Shown here piece after piece: positions 19,249 through 27,945 of a DNA stretch of 64,000 bases (within the stretch, counting starts at the first letter, position 1; each line of letters opens with the position of its first letter). A program made the translations under genes and the position numbers. Source of the DNA: Goekera deserti. GTDB lineage: Bacteria > Actinomycetota > Actinomycetes > Mycobacteriales > Geodermatophilaceae. The notes beneath the pieces were generated by a model. It had not been told where the DNA came from. It did not search any database and saw only the letters and a program-made list of their open reading frames with translations. The DNA is taken from NCBI RefSeq assembly GCF_010685995.1, contig NZ_JAAGWK010000024.1:120771-184770 (forward strand), given 5' to 3'.

Positions 19249-20733
19249 TCAGCTCCCGATGAGCATGGGCACGACCGTCACGAGCCCGCCCGCGGACACC
19301 TCGGTGACGTCCTCGTCGATCACGATCAGGCAGTTGGACCGGGCCATGCGGGCCAGCATCGCCTCGTGCTCGGTCCCGACCGGCTCGACGACGTAGCCGC
19401 CGTCCGGGTGCCGCATGACCGAGCCGTGCAGGTACTGCCGGTAGCCCAGCGGGGAGAGCAGCGTCTCGGCGGCCACCGCCTGCACGGTGCGCCGGAACAG
19501 CTGGCGCTTGCCGAGCATCATCCGGATCGCCGGGCGCACGAAGACCTCGAAGGCCACCAGCGCGGCCACCGGCTCGCCGGGCACGCAGATGATCGGCACC
19601 TGGTCGCGGCCCAGCCGGCCGAAGGCCTGCACCGAGCCGGGGTGCATCGCGACCTGGGTGAACTGCACCGTGCCCAGCTCGGCCAGCGCCTCCTGCACCA
19701 GGTCGAAGCCGCCGCTGGCGAACGTGCCGGCGAGCAGCAGCACGTCGCTGCGCAGCAGCTGGCTCTCCAGCAGCTCGACCAGGCGCCGCCGGTCGCCGGG
19801 CACGATGCCGGCCCGGTAGGCCTCGGCACCGGCGTCCCGGGCCGCGGCGGCCAGCGCGTAGCTGTTGACGTCGACGACCTGGCCCGGGGAGGGCACCGTG
19901 CCGACGTCCACCAGCTCCGGGCCGGCACACAGAACCACGACCCGCGGCCTCGGGCGCACCAGCACCCGGTCGCGGCCCATCGCGGCCAGCAGGCTGATCT
20001 GGGCCGGGCCGATCGGCGTGCCGACGCCGACCGCCTGGTCACCGGGGGCCAGGTCGTCCCCGGCCCGCCGGACGTAGCTGCCCGGGGCGAGGTCGGCGTG
20101 CACGCCCACCCGGGCCGCGCCCTGGTCGGTCCAGACGGCCGGGACGACGACGTCGGCACCGGTGGGCAGCATCGCGCCGGCGGCGACCCGGTGCGCGAGC
20201 CCGGGCCCGATCGAGGCGGGCTCCGCCGGCCCGGGCAGGCTCTCCCCCACGACCGACAGCTCCACCGGCCGCTCCGGGCTGCTGCCGGCGATGTCCGCCG
20301 AGCGGACCGCGTACCCGTCCAGCGCGGCCTGGTCGAAGCCCGGCAGCGCCCGGGAGCTGGTCACCTGCTCGGCGCAGAGCAGCCCCTGGGCGTCCAGCAC
20401 CGCCAGCTCGATGGAGTCCGGGGTCGGCACGGCGGACAGGACCTGCTCCAGGTGCTGCTCCACCGAGCGCACCTGGATGGCGCTGAGGTCCAGCCCACCG
20501 GTCTCGTGGTCGTCGTCGTGCGGGTGCGGGTGCGGGGCGTGGCCGCCGTCGAGGTGGCCGGCGTCCCGGGGGGTGGGCACGGACGGCGCCGACGGCAGTG
20601 CGCCGTCGATCTGCCGGGTCGCGTGCGCGCCGGCGGCGTCCGCAGTGGCCACCGGGGCGCCCTGGACGAGGTCCAGCTGCGTCGTGTCCCGGGAACCACT
20701 GCGGAACCAGCCGCGTGCCCTGTCGTCGGTCAT
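19249..20733 (-). CDS. glp: Gephyrin-like molybdotransferase homologue Glp (MoeA-like)
   Basis: A 494-residue MoeA/gephyrin-fold protein. MoeA inserts molybdate into the cofactor; actinobacterial Glp is reported to have shifted to cell division together with GlpR. The MoeA core is recognisable (ALPGFDQAALDGYAVRSAD, MLPTGADVVVP, RPRVVVLCAGPEL), but catalytic loops differ: LLAGTFASGGFD replaces the usual TSGG-S-G-D loop, and PGEPVAALVAFEVFVRP replaces PGNPVS. A non-conserved N-terminal extension of about 95 residues contains a histidine cluster, HAPHPHPHDDDHE. ATG 20733. It sits between galU and rimJ, as in mycobacteria. Confidence 0.88.
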   Translation of the reverse strand: MTDDRARGWFRSGSRDTTQLDLVQGAPVATADAAGAHATRQIDGALPSAPSVPTPRDAGHLDGGHAPHPHPHDDDHETGGLDLSAIQVRSVEQHLEQVLSAVPTPDSIELAVLDAQGLLCAEQVTSSRALPGFDQAALDGYAVRSADIAGSSPERPVELSVVGESLPGPAEPASIGPGLAHRVAAGAMLPTGADVVVPAVWTDQGAARVGVHADLAPGSYVRRAGDDLAPGDQAVGVGTPIGPAQISLLAAMGRDRVLVRPRPRVVVLCAGPELVDVGTVPSPGQVVDVNSYALAAAARDAGAEAYRAGIVPGDRRRLVELLESQLLRSDVLLLAGTFASGGFDLVQEALAELGTVQFTQVAMHPGSVQAFGRLGRDQVPIICVPGEPVAALVAFEVFVRPAIRMMLGKRQLFRRTVQAVAAETLLSPLGYRQYLHGSVMRHPDGGYVVEPVGTEHEAMLARMARSNCLIVIDEDVTEVSAGGLVTVVPMLIGS

Positions 20734-20814
20734 CCCCCACCGTCCATCGTCTGCGTCACGTCCGTGACCGGCGACGGAGCTCCCGCCGACGGACCCTGCA
20801 CCGCCGGCGGCGGG

Positions 20815-21759
20815 TCAGGCCGTCGGCGTCGTCTCCCCTGTGCCCCCGCCCTCCGGCAGCTGGGCCACGAACTCCACGAGCCAGCTGCGCAGGGCGGGTC
20901 CGAGGTCGTCCCGCTCGACGGCGAGCCGCACCACGGCCTTGAGGTAGTCGAGTTTGTCACCGGTGTCGTACCGACGGCCGGAGAACACGACGCCGTGCAC
21001 CGGGTGTCCCTGCTCCACCAGCCGCAGCAGTGCGTCGGTGAGCTGGATCTCCCCGCCCCGCCCGGGGGGCGTGGCGCGGATGGCGTCGAACACCTCCGGG
21101 GAGAGCACGTAGCGGCCGATGATCGCCAGACTGCTCGGCGCCTCGTCGACCGGTGGCTTCTCCACCAGTCCGGTGACCCGGACGACGGTGTCGCCCGAGC
21201 TGTCCCCGTCGGCCGTGTGCTCCGCCTCCTCGATCGCCACCGCGCCGTACTTGTCGATGTTCTCCCGCCCGACGTCCAACAGGGCGATGACACACCCACC
21301 GTGCTCGGACTGGACGGCGAGCATCTGCTCGAGCAGGTGGTCGCGGGCGTCGATGAGGTCGTCGCCGAGGAGCACCGCGAACGGCTCGTCGCCGACGAAC
21401 GCCGCCGCCTGCAGCACCGCGTGGCCCAGGCCCTTGGCCTCGCCCTGCCGGACGAAGTGCACCTGCGCGACGTCGGTCGACTCGTGCACCGCGTCCAGCC
21501 GGCTCTGGTCGCCCTTCTTCTCCAGGGCCGCCTCGAGCTCGGGAGTGCGGTCGAAGAAGTCCTCGATGGCGGCCTTGTTGCGCCCGGTGACCATCAGCAC
21601 CTCGGGCAGCCCCGCGCGGGCCGCCTCCTCCACGATGTACTGCAGAGCGGGCCGGTCGACGACCGGCAGGAGCTCCTTCGGCACGGCCTTCGTGGCGGGG
21701 AGGAAGCGCGTGCCCATCCCGGCGACGGGGATGACCGCCTTGGTCGTCGGAGAGGTCAC
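20815..21759 (-). CDS. galU: UTP-glucose-1-phosphate uridylyltransferase
   Basis: Makes UDP-glucose for wall glycans, galactose and trehalose metabolism. At 314 residues it matches the family. It has IPVAGMGTRFLPATKAVPKE (nucleotide loop with the conserved Arg and Lys), LLGDDLID, the EKP segment LVEKPPVDEAPS, and GGEIQLTD. GTG 21759 opposes the 5-formyl-THF cyclo-ligase gene 53 bp away. It starts the galU-glp-rimJ transcript. Confidence 0.96.
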   Translation of the reverse strand: MTSPTTKAVIPVAGMGTRFLPATKAVPKELLPVVDRPALQYIVEEAARAGLPEVLMVTGRNKAAIEDFFDRTPELEAALEKKGDQSRLDAVHESTDVAQVHFVRQGEAKGLGHAVLQAAAFVGDEPFAVLLGDDLIDARDHLLEQMLAVQSEHGGCVIALLDVGRENIDKYGAVAIEEAEHTADGDSSGDTVVRVTGLVEKPPVDEAPSSLAIIGRYVLSPEVFDAIRATPPGRGGEIQLTDALLRLVEQGHPVHGVVFSGRRYDTGDKLDYLKAVVRLAVERDDLGPALRSWLVEFVAQLPEGGGTGETTPTA

Positions 21760-21812
21760 GGGCGATCACCACGGCTGCTCGTCATGGCGGAGAGCGTATC
21801 TAGCCTGGTCGG

Positions 21813-22397
21813 GTGGACCAGGGGGACGACAGCGGCGGCAAGGCCGGGCTCCGCACCCGCGTGCGGGAGCGGCGCGCGCAGCGCACCCCGGCCGAGCGGG
21901 CCGCCGCCGCACCCGCCCTGGCCGGCGCGCTGCTCCCCCGCCTGGGCGCGGCCCGCGTGGTGGCCGCCTACGTGCCGTTCCCCGAGGAGCCCGGGTACGG
22001 GTCGATCCCCGCGGTGTTCACCCGGCTGGACGCCCGGGTGCTGCTGCCGGTGACGCCGGCCCAGGGCCGGGAACTGGCCTGGGCGGTCGGCGACGGCCGG
22101 CTGGCGCCGGGCCGGTTCGGGGTCCTGGAGCCGATGGGCCCCCGGCTGCCGGCGAGCGCGGTGGGCAGCGCCGACGTCGTCGTCGTGCCCGCGCTGTCGG
22201 TGGCCCTGGACGGCACGCGGTTGGGCCGGGGCGGCGGCTACTACGACCGGGCGCTGCTGCACGCCCGGGCCGACGCGGTGCTCGTGGCGCTGGTGTTCGA
22301 CGGTGAGCTGGTGCCCTCGCTGCCCGCCGAGCCGCACGACCGGCCGGTCGACGTGGTGGTGACCCCGAGCGGGGGCTGGCAGGACCTGCGCGGCTGA
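21813..22397 (+). CDS. 5-formyltetrahydrofolate cyclo-ligase
   Basis: Converts 5-formyl-THF to 5,10-methenyl-THF with ATP, returning stored folate to one-carbon metabolism. The 194-residue protein has the basic N-terminus LRTRVRERRAQR, YVPFPEEPG and the signature RLGRGGGYYDRAL near the C-terminal third. GTG 21813. Divergent from galU, the same arrangement as in mycobacteria. Confidence 0.94.
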   Translation: MDQGDDSGGKAGLRTRVRERRAQRTPAERAAAAPALAGALLPRLGAARVVAAYVPFPEEPGYGSIPAVFTRLDARVLLPVTPAQGRELAWAVGDGRLAPGRFGVLEPMGPRLPASAVGSADVVVVPALSVALDGTRLGRGGGYYDRALLHARADAVLVALVFDGELVPSLPAEPHDRPVDVVVTPSGGWQDLRG

Positions 22398-22497
22398 CGG
22401 TCCGCCGTCGCCTCGCGGCGCAGGCGGCCTGGTGGGAGGGTGACCTGCGTCGCTCCGGGTCGGCCGGGCGACGCCCTCCGACCGGCGGGAGCCACCC

Positions 22498-23886
22498 GTG
22501 TCACCCGAGATCGTCTCGATCCTGGCGCTCGTCGCCATCTTCGCCATCGCGACGTTCCTGCCGATCAACATGGGCGCCCTGGCGTTCGTGGCCGCCTTCC
22601 TGGTCGGCACCCTCGCGGTGGGCATGACCACCGACGACATCCTGGCCGGGTTCCCAGGCGAGCTGGTGCTGACCCTGATCGGCGTCACGTACCTGTTCGC
22701 CATCGCGCAGAACAACGGCACCGTCGACCTGCTGGTGCGCGGCGCGGTACGCCTGGTGGGCGGCCAGATCGCGCTCATCCCGTGGGTGATGTTCGGGGTG
22801 ACCGCGGTGCTCACCGGCATCGGCGCGCTGTCGCCGGCCGCGGTGGCCATCGTGGCGCCCATCGCTCTCGGCTTCGCCCGCCGCTACGGCATCAACCCGC
22901 TGCTGATGGGCATGATGGTCATCCACGGCGCGCAGGGCGGCGGGTTCTCCCCGATCAGCGTCTACGGGCTGACGGTCAACGAGATCGTCGAGGAGAACGA
23001 CCTGCCCAGCAGCCCGCTGACGGTGTTCCTGGCCAGCTTGTTCTTCAACCTGGCCATCGCCGCAGTGCTGTTCGTGGTGCTGGGCGGGCGCGCCCTGCTG
23101 GGCCGCAAGGCCGCCGACGTCGACGCCGCGCGGGCGGCCGAGGAGCCCACCGCCGGCGGGGCGAGCCCGGCTCCCGGCGGCGGACCGGCGGTGCGCGGCC
23201 ACGGCGCCGCCCCCGGCCCGGCGGTGGGCGGCAGCCCGCTGACCGCCGAGCAGGCCACCGCCACCGCCAGCACCGAGGGCGGCGGGCGGATCGAACTCGA
23301 GCAGGTGCTCACCCTGGTCGGCCTGGTGGCGCTGGCGGTGCTCGCCCTGGCCTTCAAGCTGGACATCGGCTTCGTGTCCATCACCATCGCGGTGGTGCTG
23401 GCCATGTTCTCCGCCGCCCGGCACAAGGGCGCGGTCGCCCAGATCAGCTGGTCGACGGTGCTGCTGATCGCCGGCGTGCTCACCTTCGTGTTCGTGCTGC
23501 AGGAGGCCGGCACCATCGACTACGTGGGCGAGGCCGCCAGCGGCCTGGGCAGCCCGCTGCTGGTGGCCCTGCTGCTGGCCTACATCGGCGCGGTCGTGTC
23601 GGCGTTCGCCTCCTCGACGGCGATCATCGGCGTCGCGATCTCGCTGGCGGTGCCGTTCCTGCTGGCCGGGGAGATCGGCGCGGTCGGCGTGGTCGTCGCG
23701 CTGTCGGTGGCCTCCACGATCGTCGACGTGAGCCCGTTCTCCACCAACGGCGCTCTCGTGCTGGCCAACGCGCAGGACGTCGACCGGGACGGCTTCTACA
23801 AGCAGATCCTGAGCTACTCCGTCGTCGTCGTGGTGATCGGCCCGCTCATCGCCTGGCTCGTGTTCGTCGTCCCCGGCTGGCTCTGA
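22498..23886 (+). CDS. MatC-like dicarboxylate permease (SLC13/ArsB-NhaD fold)
   Basis: A 462-residue permease with two six-helix halves. The first half runs from residue 4 to about 200, then comes a Gly/Ala/Pro-rich loop of some 70 residues (about 205-265), then the second half. Repeated hairpin-like motifs GIGALSPAAVAIVAPIALG and SAFASSTAIIGVAISLAVP, and the ends ISVYG and SPFSTNGALVLAN, fit the MatC N-terminal/SLC13 family that imports malonate or other C4-type dicarboxylates. GTG 22498 with GGGAG upstream. The next two genes act on acyl-CoAs, so uptake of a dicarboxylic acid is plausible. Substrate not determined. Confidence 0.85.
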   Translation: MSPEIVSILALVAIFAIATFLPINMGALAFVAAFLVGTLAVGMTTDDILAGFPGELVLTLIGVTYLFAIAQNNGTVDLLVRGAVRLVGGQIALIPWVMFGVTAVLTGIGALSPAAVAIVAPIALGFARRYGINPLLMGMMVIHGAQGGGFSPISVYGLTVNEIVEENDLPSSPLTVFLASLFFNLAIAAVLFVVLGGRALLGRKAADVDAARAAEEPTAGGASPAPGGGPAVRGHGAAPGPAVGGSPLTAEQATATASTEGGGRIELEQVLTLVGLVALAVLALAFKLDIGFVSITIAVVLAMFSAARHKGAVAQISWSTVLLIAGVLTFVFVLQEAGTIDYVGEAASGLGSPLLVALLLAYIGAVVSAFASSTAIIGVAISLAVPFLLAGEIGAVGVVVALSVASTIVDVSPFSTNGALVLANAQDVDRDGFYKQILSYSVVVVVIGPLIAWLVFVVPGWL

Positions 23887-23970
23887 GGGCCCACCCGCAC
23901 CCGACCGCGGGCCGCCTGGTCTGCTGGGCACCCGCCCGACACCCTCCGCCCGACGACCGAGGAGACCGAC

Positions 23971-25185
23971 GTGACCGGACCGCTGGACGGCGTGCTCGTC
24001 GTCGACCTGACCCGCGCCCTGGCCGGCCCGCACGCCGGGATGATGCTCGGCGACCTCGGGGCGCGGGTGATCAAGGTGGAGAACCCGGGCAGCGGCGACG
24101 ACACCCGCGGCTGGGGGCCGCCGTTCGTGCAGCCCGACCAGGGCGGGCGGGAGTCGACGTACTTCCTGTCGGCCAACCGCAACAAGCAGTCGATCACCCT
24201 CGACCTCAAGGACGAGGCGGACAAGGCCCTGCTCACCGAGCTGCTGCGCCGGGCCGACGTGCTGCTGGAGAACTTCCGCCCCGGCACGCTGGCCCGGCTC
24301 GGCTTCGGCACCGACGTGCTGGCCGAGCTGAACCCCCGGCTGGTGACGCTGGCGATCAGCGGCTTCGGCCACGACGGTCCCGAGGGCGGCCGGGCCGGGT
24401 ACGACCAGATCGCGCAGGGCGAGGCCGGGCTGATGTCGCTGACCGGCTCTGGCCCGGACGACCCGCAGCGGGTGGGTGTGCCGATCGGTGACCTGCTCGC
24501 CGGGATGTACGGCGCCTACGGCGTGCTGGCCGCGCTGCTGGAACGGGACCGCACCGGCCGCGGCCAGGTCGTCCGCACCTCGCTGCTGGCCGCCGTCGTC
24601 GGGGTGCACGCCTTCCAGGGCACCGCGTGGACGGTGGCCGGTCAGGTGGGCCGCGCCCAGGGCAACCACCACCCCTCGATCGTCCCGTACGGGCTGTTCC
24701 ACTGCGGCGGGGGCGGCAGCGTGCAGCTGTCCTGTGGCAGCGAGGGGCTGTGGCGCCGGCTGTGCACCGAGTTCGGCCTGGACGCCGAGGCCGAGGGGCT
24801 GGCCACCAACGGCGAGCGGGTGGGCAACCGGGCGCGGGTGGTCGAGCTGCTGGAGACCGCGTTCGCCGACATCCCCGCCGAGCAGCTGCTGGCCCGGCTG
24901 GCCGCGGCCGGGGTGCCGGCCGGCAAGGTGCGCAACATCGACGAGGTGTACGCCTGGGACCAGACCCTCTCCCAGGGCCTGGTCGTCGACGTCGAGCACG
25001 CCACGCTCGGCACGGTGGCGCTGCCCGGGCCGCCGCTGCGCTTCTTCGCCCCGAGCGCCACCGGCGAGACGGAGACCACCCGGCGCGAGCACCGGGCGCC
25101 ACCGACCCTGGGCGCCGACGGCGACGCCGTCCGGGCCTGGCTGGCCCAGCCCGCGCCGGACGCCGAGGACGGGCCCCGCACGTGA
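23971..25185 (+). CDS. Class III (CaiB/BaiF) CoA-transferase
   Basis: A 404-residue family III acyl-CoA transferase that moves CoA between carboxylic acids through an aspartyl intermediate. The N-terminal DLTRALAGPHAGMMLGDLGARVIKVE region and ENFRPGTLARLG are typical, and VPIGDLLAGMYG carries the likely catalytic Asp near residue 170. GTG 23971 follows GAGGAGACCGAC. It lies 84 bp after the MatC-like permease and overlaps the carboxyltransferase gene as GTGA. The context suggests activation of an imported dicarboxylate; the real substrates are unknown. Confidence 0.92.
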   Translation: MTGPLDGVLVVDLTRALAGPHAGMMLGDLGARVIKVENPGSGDDTRGWGPPFVQPDQGGRESTYFLSANRNKQSITLDLKDEADKALLTELLRRADVLLENFRPGTLARLGFGTDVLAELNPRLVTLAISGFGHDGPEGGRAGYDQIAQGEAGLMSLTGSGPDDPQRVGVPIGDLLAGMYGAYGVLAALLERDRTGRGQVVRTSLLAAVVGVHAFQGTAWTVAGQVGRAQGNHHPSIVPYGLFHCGGGGSVQLSCGSEGLWRRLCTEFGLDAEAEGLATNGERVGNRARVVELLETAFADIPAEQLLARLAAAGVPAGKVRNIDEVYAWDQTLSQGLVVDVEHATLGTVALPGPPLRFFAPSATGETETTRREHRAPPTLGADGDAVRAWLAQPAPDAEDGPRT

Positions 25186-26708
25186 CCCGAGCCGCGCGCC
25201 TGGACGCCCGGGCGCTGCGCGACCTGGTGCTGGACCCGGGCTCCTGGCTGTCCTGGGACAGCCCGGTGCCGCCGCGCGCCGTGGACGACGGGTACGCCGA
25301 GGAGCTCCGCGCCGCCCGGGAGAGGACCGGCCAGGACGAGGCCGTCGTCACCGGCGAGGGGCGGCTGCGCGGACGGCGGGTGGCGGTGCTGGCCGGCGAG
25401 TTCGGCTTCCTGGCCGGGTCGATCGGCACCGCCACCGCCGAGCGGCTGGTCGTGGCCATCGAGCGGGCCACCGAGGAGGGGCTGCCGCTGCTGGCGTCCC
25501 CGGTGTCCGGTGGCACCCGCATGCAGGAGGGCACGGTCGCCTTCCTGCAGATGATCGGCATCACCGCCGCCATCGCCCGGCACAAGGAGGCGGGCCTGCC
25601 CTACCTCGTCTACCTGCGCGGCCCGACGTTCGGCGGGGTGCTGGCGTCCTGGGGCTCACTGGGCCACGTGACCATCGCCGAGCCCGGCGCCGCGATCGGC
25701 TTCCTGGGCCCGCGGGTCTACGAGGCGCTCTACGGCGAGCCGTTCCCGGCCGGCGTGCAGACCGCCGAGCACCTCGCCGAGCGCGGGCTGATCGACGGCG
25801 TCGTCCCGCACGCGGAGGTGGCCGGCGTCGCCGACCGGGCGCTGCGGGTGCTGGCGGCCCGGGCCACCTGGCACCGCGACGTCGCCGGCGCGCAGACGCC
25901 CGTCTCCGACGACGGCACCGACACCGACGACCCGGAGGACGGGCGTACCGCGTGGGACGTGGTCACCGCCTCCCGCCGGAGCGACCGGCCCGGCGTGCGG
26001 CGGCTGCTGCGCACCGCGGCGACCGACGTGGTGACCCTGAACGGCACCGGCGCCGGCGAGTCCGACCCCGGCCTGCTGCTGGCGCTTGCCCGGTTCGGCG
26101 GGGCGCCGTGCGTGCTGCTCGGCCAGGACCGGCGCGGCCAGTCGCTGTCCGCCCCGCTGGGGCCGGCCGCGCTGCGCGAGGCCCGGCGAGGGATGCGACT
26201 GGCCGCCGAGCTGCGGCTGCCGCTGCTGACCCTGATCGACACCCCGGGGGCGGCGCTGTCGGTGGCCGCCGAGGAGGGTGGGCTGGCCGGTGAGATCGCC
26301 CGCTGCCTCGCCGACATGGTGATGCTGCGGGCGCCCACGCTGGCGGTGCTGCTCGGCCAGGGCACCGGCGGTGGCGCGCTGGCGCTGGTGCCCGCCGACC
26401 GGGTGCTGGCCGCGGCCAACGGCTGGCTGGGCCCGCTGCCGCCGGAGGGCGCCTCGGCGATCGTGCACCGCACCGTGGACCGGGCCGGTGAGATGGCCGC
26501 CCAGCAGGGCGTCCGGGCCACCGACCTGTGGCGGGCCGGCATCGTCGACCGGGTCGTGCCCGAGCGGCCCGACGCCGCCGACGAGCCCGCCGCGTTCTGC
26601 GAGCGGCTGGGCCGGGTGCTCGGCGAGGAGCTCGCCGGCCTGCTGGGCCGGGACGACGGTGAGCGGATGCGCAGCCGGCTGCACCGCTACCGCCACCTCG
26701 GCCGCTGA
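25182..26708 (+). CDS. Fused acyl-CoA carboxyltransferase (AccD-AccA type)
   Basis: A 508-residue protein with two crotonase-like halves, equivalent to AccD followed by AccA. The first half has SGGTRMQEG near 110 and AEPGAAIGFLGPRV; the second has LIDTPGAALS and LGQGTGGGALAL, the oxyanion-hole glycines. No zinc finger precedes the AccD half. Similar fused proteins (for example mycobacterial AccD3) are annotated as acetyl-CoA carboxylase carboxyltransferases, while malonate decarboxylases use the same fold in reverse. No biotin carboxylase or biotin carrier gene lies nearby. GTG 25182 overlaps the CoA-transferase stop by 4 bases. Confidence 0.88.
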   Translation: MTRAARLDARALRDLVLDPGSWLSWDSPVPPRAVDDGYAEELRAARERTGQDEAVVTGEGRLRGRRVAVLAGEFGFLAGSIGTATAERLVVAIERATEEGLPLLASPVSGGTRMQEGTVAFLQMIGITAAIARHKEAGLPYLVYLRGPTFGGVLASWGSLGHVTIAEPGAAIGFLGPRVYEALYGEPFPAGVQTAEHLAERGLIDGVVPHAEVAGVADRALRVLAARATWHRDVAGAQTPVSDDGTDTDDPEDGRTAWDVVTASRRSDRPGVRRLLRTAATDVVTLNGTGAGESDPGLLLALARFGGAPCVLLGQDRRGQSLSAPLGPAALREARRGMRLAAELRLPLLTLIDTPGAALSVAAEEGGLAGEIARCLADMVMLRAPTLAVLLGQGTGGGALALVPADRVLAAANGWLGPLPPEGASAIVHRTVDRAGEMAAQQGVRATDLWRAGIVDRVVPERPDAADEPAAFCERLGRVLGEELAGLLGRDDGERMRSRLHRYRHLGR

Positions 26709-26811
26709 CCCTGCTGTCGGTGGGTGCCCTCCGCGGGCTGGCGGGCTCGCCGCCCGCGGGCTGCGGGCGGGCGGGCGCTCGTGCCCGCGAGCCGCGGGCG
26801 GGCGTCCACCG

Positions 26812-26881
26812 GCTCTTGCGGTGGTGCACCGGCATCTGCGGTGGTGCAGCACCGCAGGAGTGGCGGCACCACCGCAAGAGC
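26812..26881. repeat. 70-bp palindromic element, copy 1
   Basis: Terminal 16-bp arms GCTCTTGCGGTGGTGC (26812-26827) and exact complement (26866-26881) enclose an inner hairpin CTGCGGTG/CACCGCAG. The 38 bases between the arms are identical in copy 2. The layout is that of a REP/MITE-like element or a structured RNA. Confidence 0.85.
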
Positions 26882-26954
26882 TGAGCGTGGCCGGGGCGCC
26901 GGACGCGTCCGGGCGGAGGGCGGGCTCGTCGAGGGCGCCGCGCGCCCGCGGGCT

Positions 26955-27024
26955 GCTCCTGCGGGGGTGCACCGGCATCTGCGGTGGTGCAGCACCGCAG
27001 GAGTGGCGGCACCCCCGCAGGAGC
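26955..27024. repeat. 70-bp palindromic element, copy 2
   Basis: Same length and identical 38-base interior as copy 1, 143 bp downstream. The arms are GCTCCTGCGGGGGTGC and its exact complement: relative to copy 1 both arms changed at two positions so that pairing is kept. Two paired substitutions imply the fold itself is maintained. Confidence 0.85.
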
Positions 27025-27083
27025 TGCGCCCGCGGCCGGGGACGGCGGACGCGTCCGGGCGGGCATGGCGGAATGTCGGTGGC

Positions 27084-27851
27084 ATGCGCGAGCATCCGCG
27101 CGTGGACCGCCGCCCCGTGCGCCGACTGAAGCCCGACCCCGGCGCACCACCCCCGGACGACGCGACCCTGCAGACGTGGCCGTTCACCGTGCCCGCCGTC
27201 CGGCAGGTGCTGCGGGAGGGGTTCGAGCTGCCCACCGGGGCGCTGGTGCTCGTCGGGGAGAACGGGTCGGGCAAGTCGACCGTCGTGGAGCTGCTGGCCG
27301 GCGCCCTGGGACTGAACCCGGAAGGCGGCTCGGTGGGCACCCGGCACAGCACGCGGGCCAGCGAGCCCCGGCCGCTGGACATGATCGTGGAGCGCAGCCC
27401 CGGCGGTGAGCGGTGGGCCTACCTGCTCCGTGACGAGACGCTGCACGGCCTCTACACGTACCTGGAGGACAACCGGGGTCCCTCGTCCGACGACGAGCAC
27501 CCGGGCCGGCGCGAGCCGCTGTTCCACGAGCTGTCCCACGGTCAGGCGTTCCTGGAGCTGTTGCTGCGCCGGGCGACCGGGCCCGGGCTCTACCTGCTCG
27601 ACGAGCCGGACGCCGCCCTCTCCTTCACCGGCAGCCTCGCGCTGGTCACCGCCCTGCTGGACCTGGTCGGCCTGGGCGCACAGGTGGTGGTCGCCACCCA
27701 CTCCCCGATCGTGGCCGCGTTGCCCGGCGCCGAGGTCCTCGAGGTCGGCCCATGGGGTCTGCGCCCGGCCACCTGGGAGCGGCTGGAGCTGGTCGACGAC
27801 TGGCGCCGGTTCCTCGACGCGCCAGAGGCCTACCTGCGCCACCTGCGCTGA
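27084..27851 (+). CDS. Small AAA/ABC-type ATPase
   Basis: A 255-residue stand-alone P-loop ATPase of the ABC/SMC-like class, with no membrane segment. Walker A is GENGSGKST (about residue 58), a signature-like LSHGQAFLELLLR, Walker B LYLLDEPDAALS and the switch histidine VVVATHSP follow in the correct order and spacing. Such proteins (COG3910-like) are widespread and mostly uncharacterised. ATG 27084 starts just after the palindromic repeats. It converges on the MarR gene, with a perfect terminator between them. Confidence 0.85.
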   Translation: MREHPRVDRRPVRRLKPDPGAPPPDDATLQTWPFTVPAVRQVLREGFELPTGALVLVGENGSGKSTVVELLAGALGLNPEGGSVGTRHSTRASEPRPLDMIVERSPGGERWAYLLRDETLHGLYTYLEDNRGPSSDDEHPGRREPLFHELSHGQAFLELLLRRATGPGLYLLDEPDAALSFTGSLALVTALLDLVGLGAQVVVATHSPIVAALPGAEVLEVGPWGLRPATWERLELVDDWRRFLDAPEAYLRHLR

Positions 27852-27897
27852 CCGGCCCCGCCCCTCCGACGCCGTCCTCCGCGCCACCCGAGCCCGG

Positions 27898-27933
27898 CCG
27901 GGTCGCCGTCCGGGCAGCCGGACGGCGACCCGG
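27898..27933. terminator. Perfect 16-bp hairpin between ATPase and marR-type gene
   Basis: CCGGGTCGCCGTCCGG (27898-27913) and its exact complement (27918-27933) around GCAG. Positioned between convergent genes; likely bidirectional. Confidence 0.85.
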
Positions 27934-27945
27934 CGGGCCCCGCGG

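Larger units (their letters stand above)
26709..27083. other. Gene-free stretch with palindromic repeats
   Basis: About 375 bp between the carboxyltransferase and the ATPase. It holds the two 70-bp elements listed separately and, beside each, a copy of GGACGCGTCCGGGCGG (about 26901 and 27048). Open frames across it are products of the repeats and have no start signals. Confidence 0.7.

Noticed and set aside
22501..25092. An 863-codon open frame on the minus strand opposite the permease and CoA-transferase genes
   Set aside because: It is antisense to two well-supported genes and its translation is Gln/His/Arg-rich low-complexity sequence, the usual shadow of GC-rich coding DNA.
22498..26708. 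Calling the operon matABC or mdc malonate metabolism
   Set aside because: MatA/MatB and the malonate decarboxylase acyl-carrier genes are absent; only the permease and generic CoA/carboxyltransferase folds are present.
26724..27083. Coding readings across the 70-bp repeats
   Set aside because: Frames are generated by the repeats, have no start signals and end up out of phase between copies.
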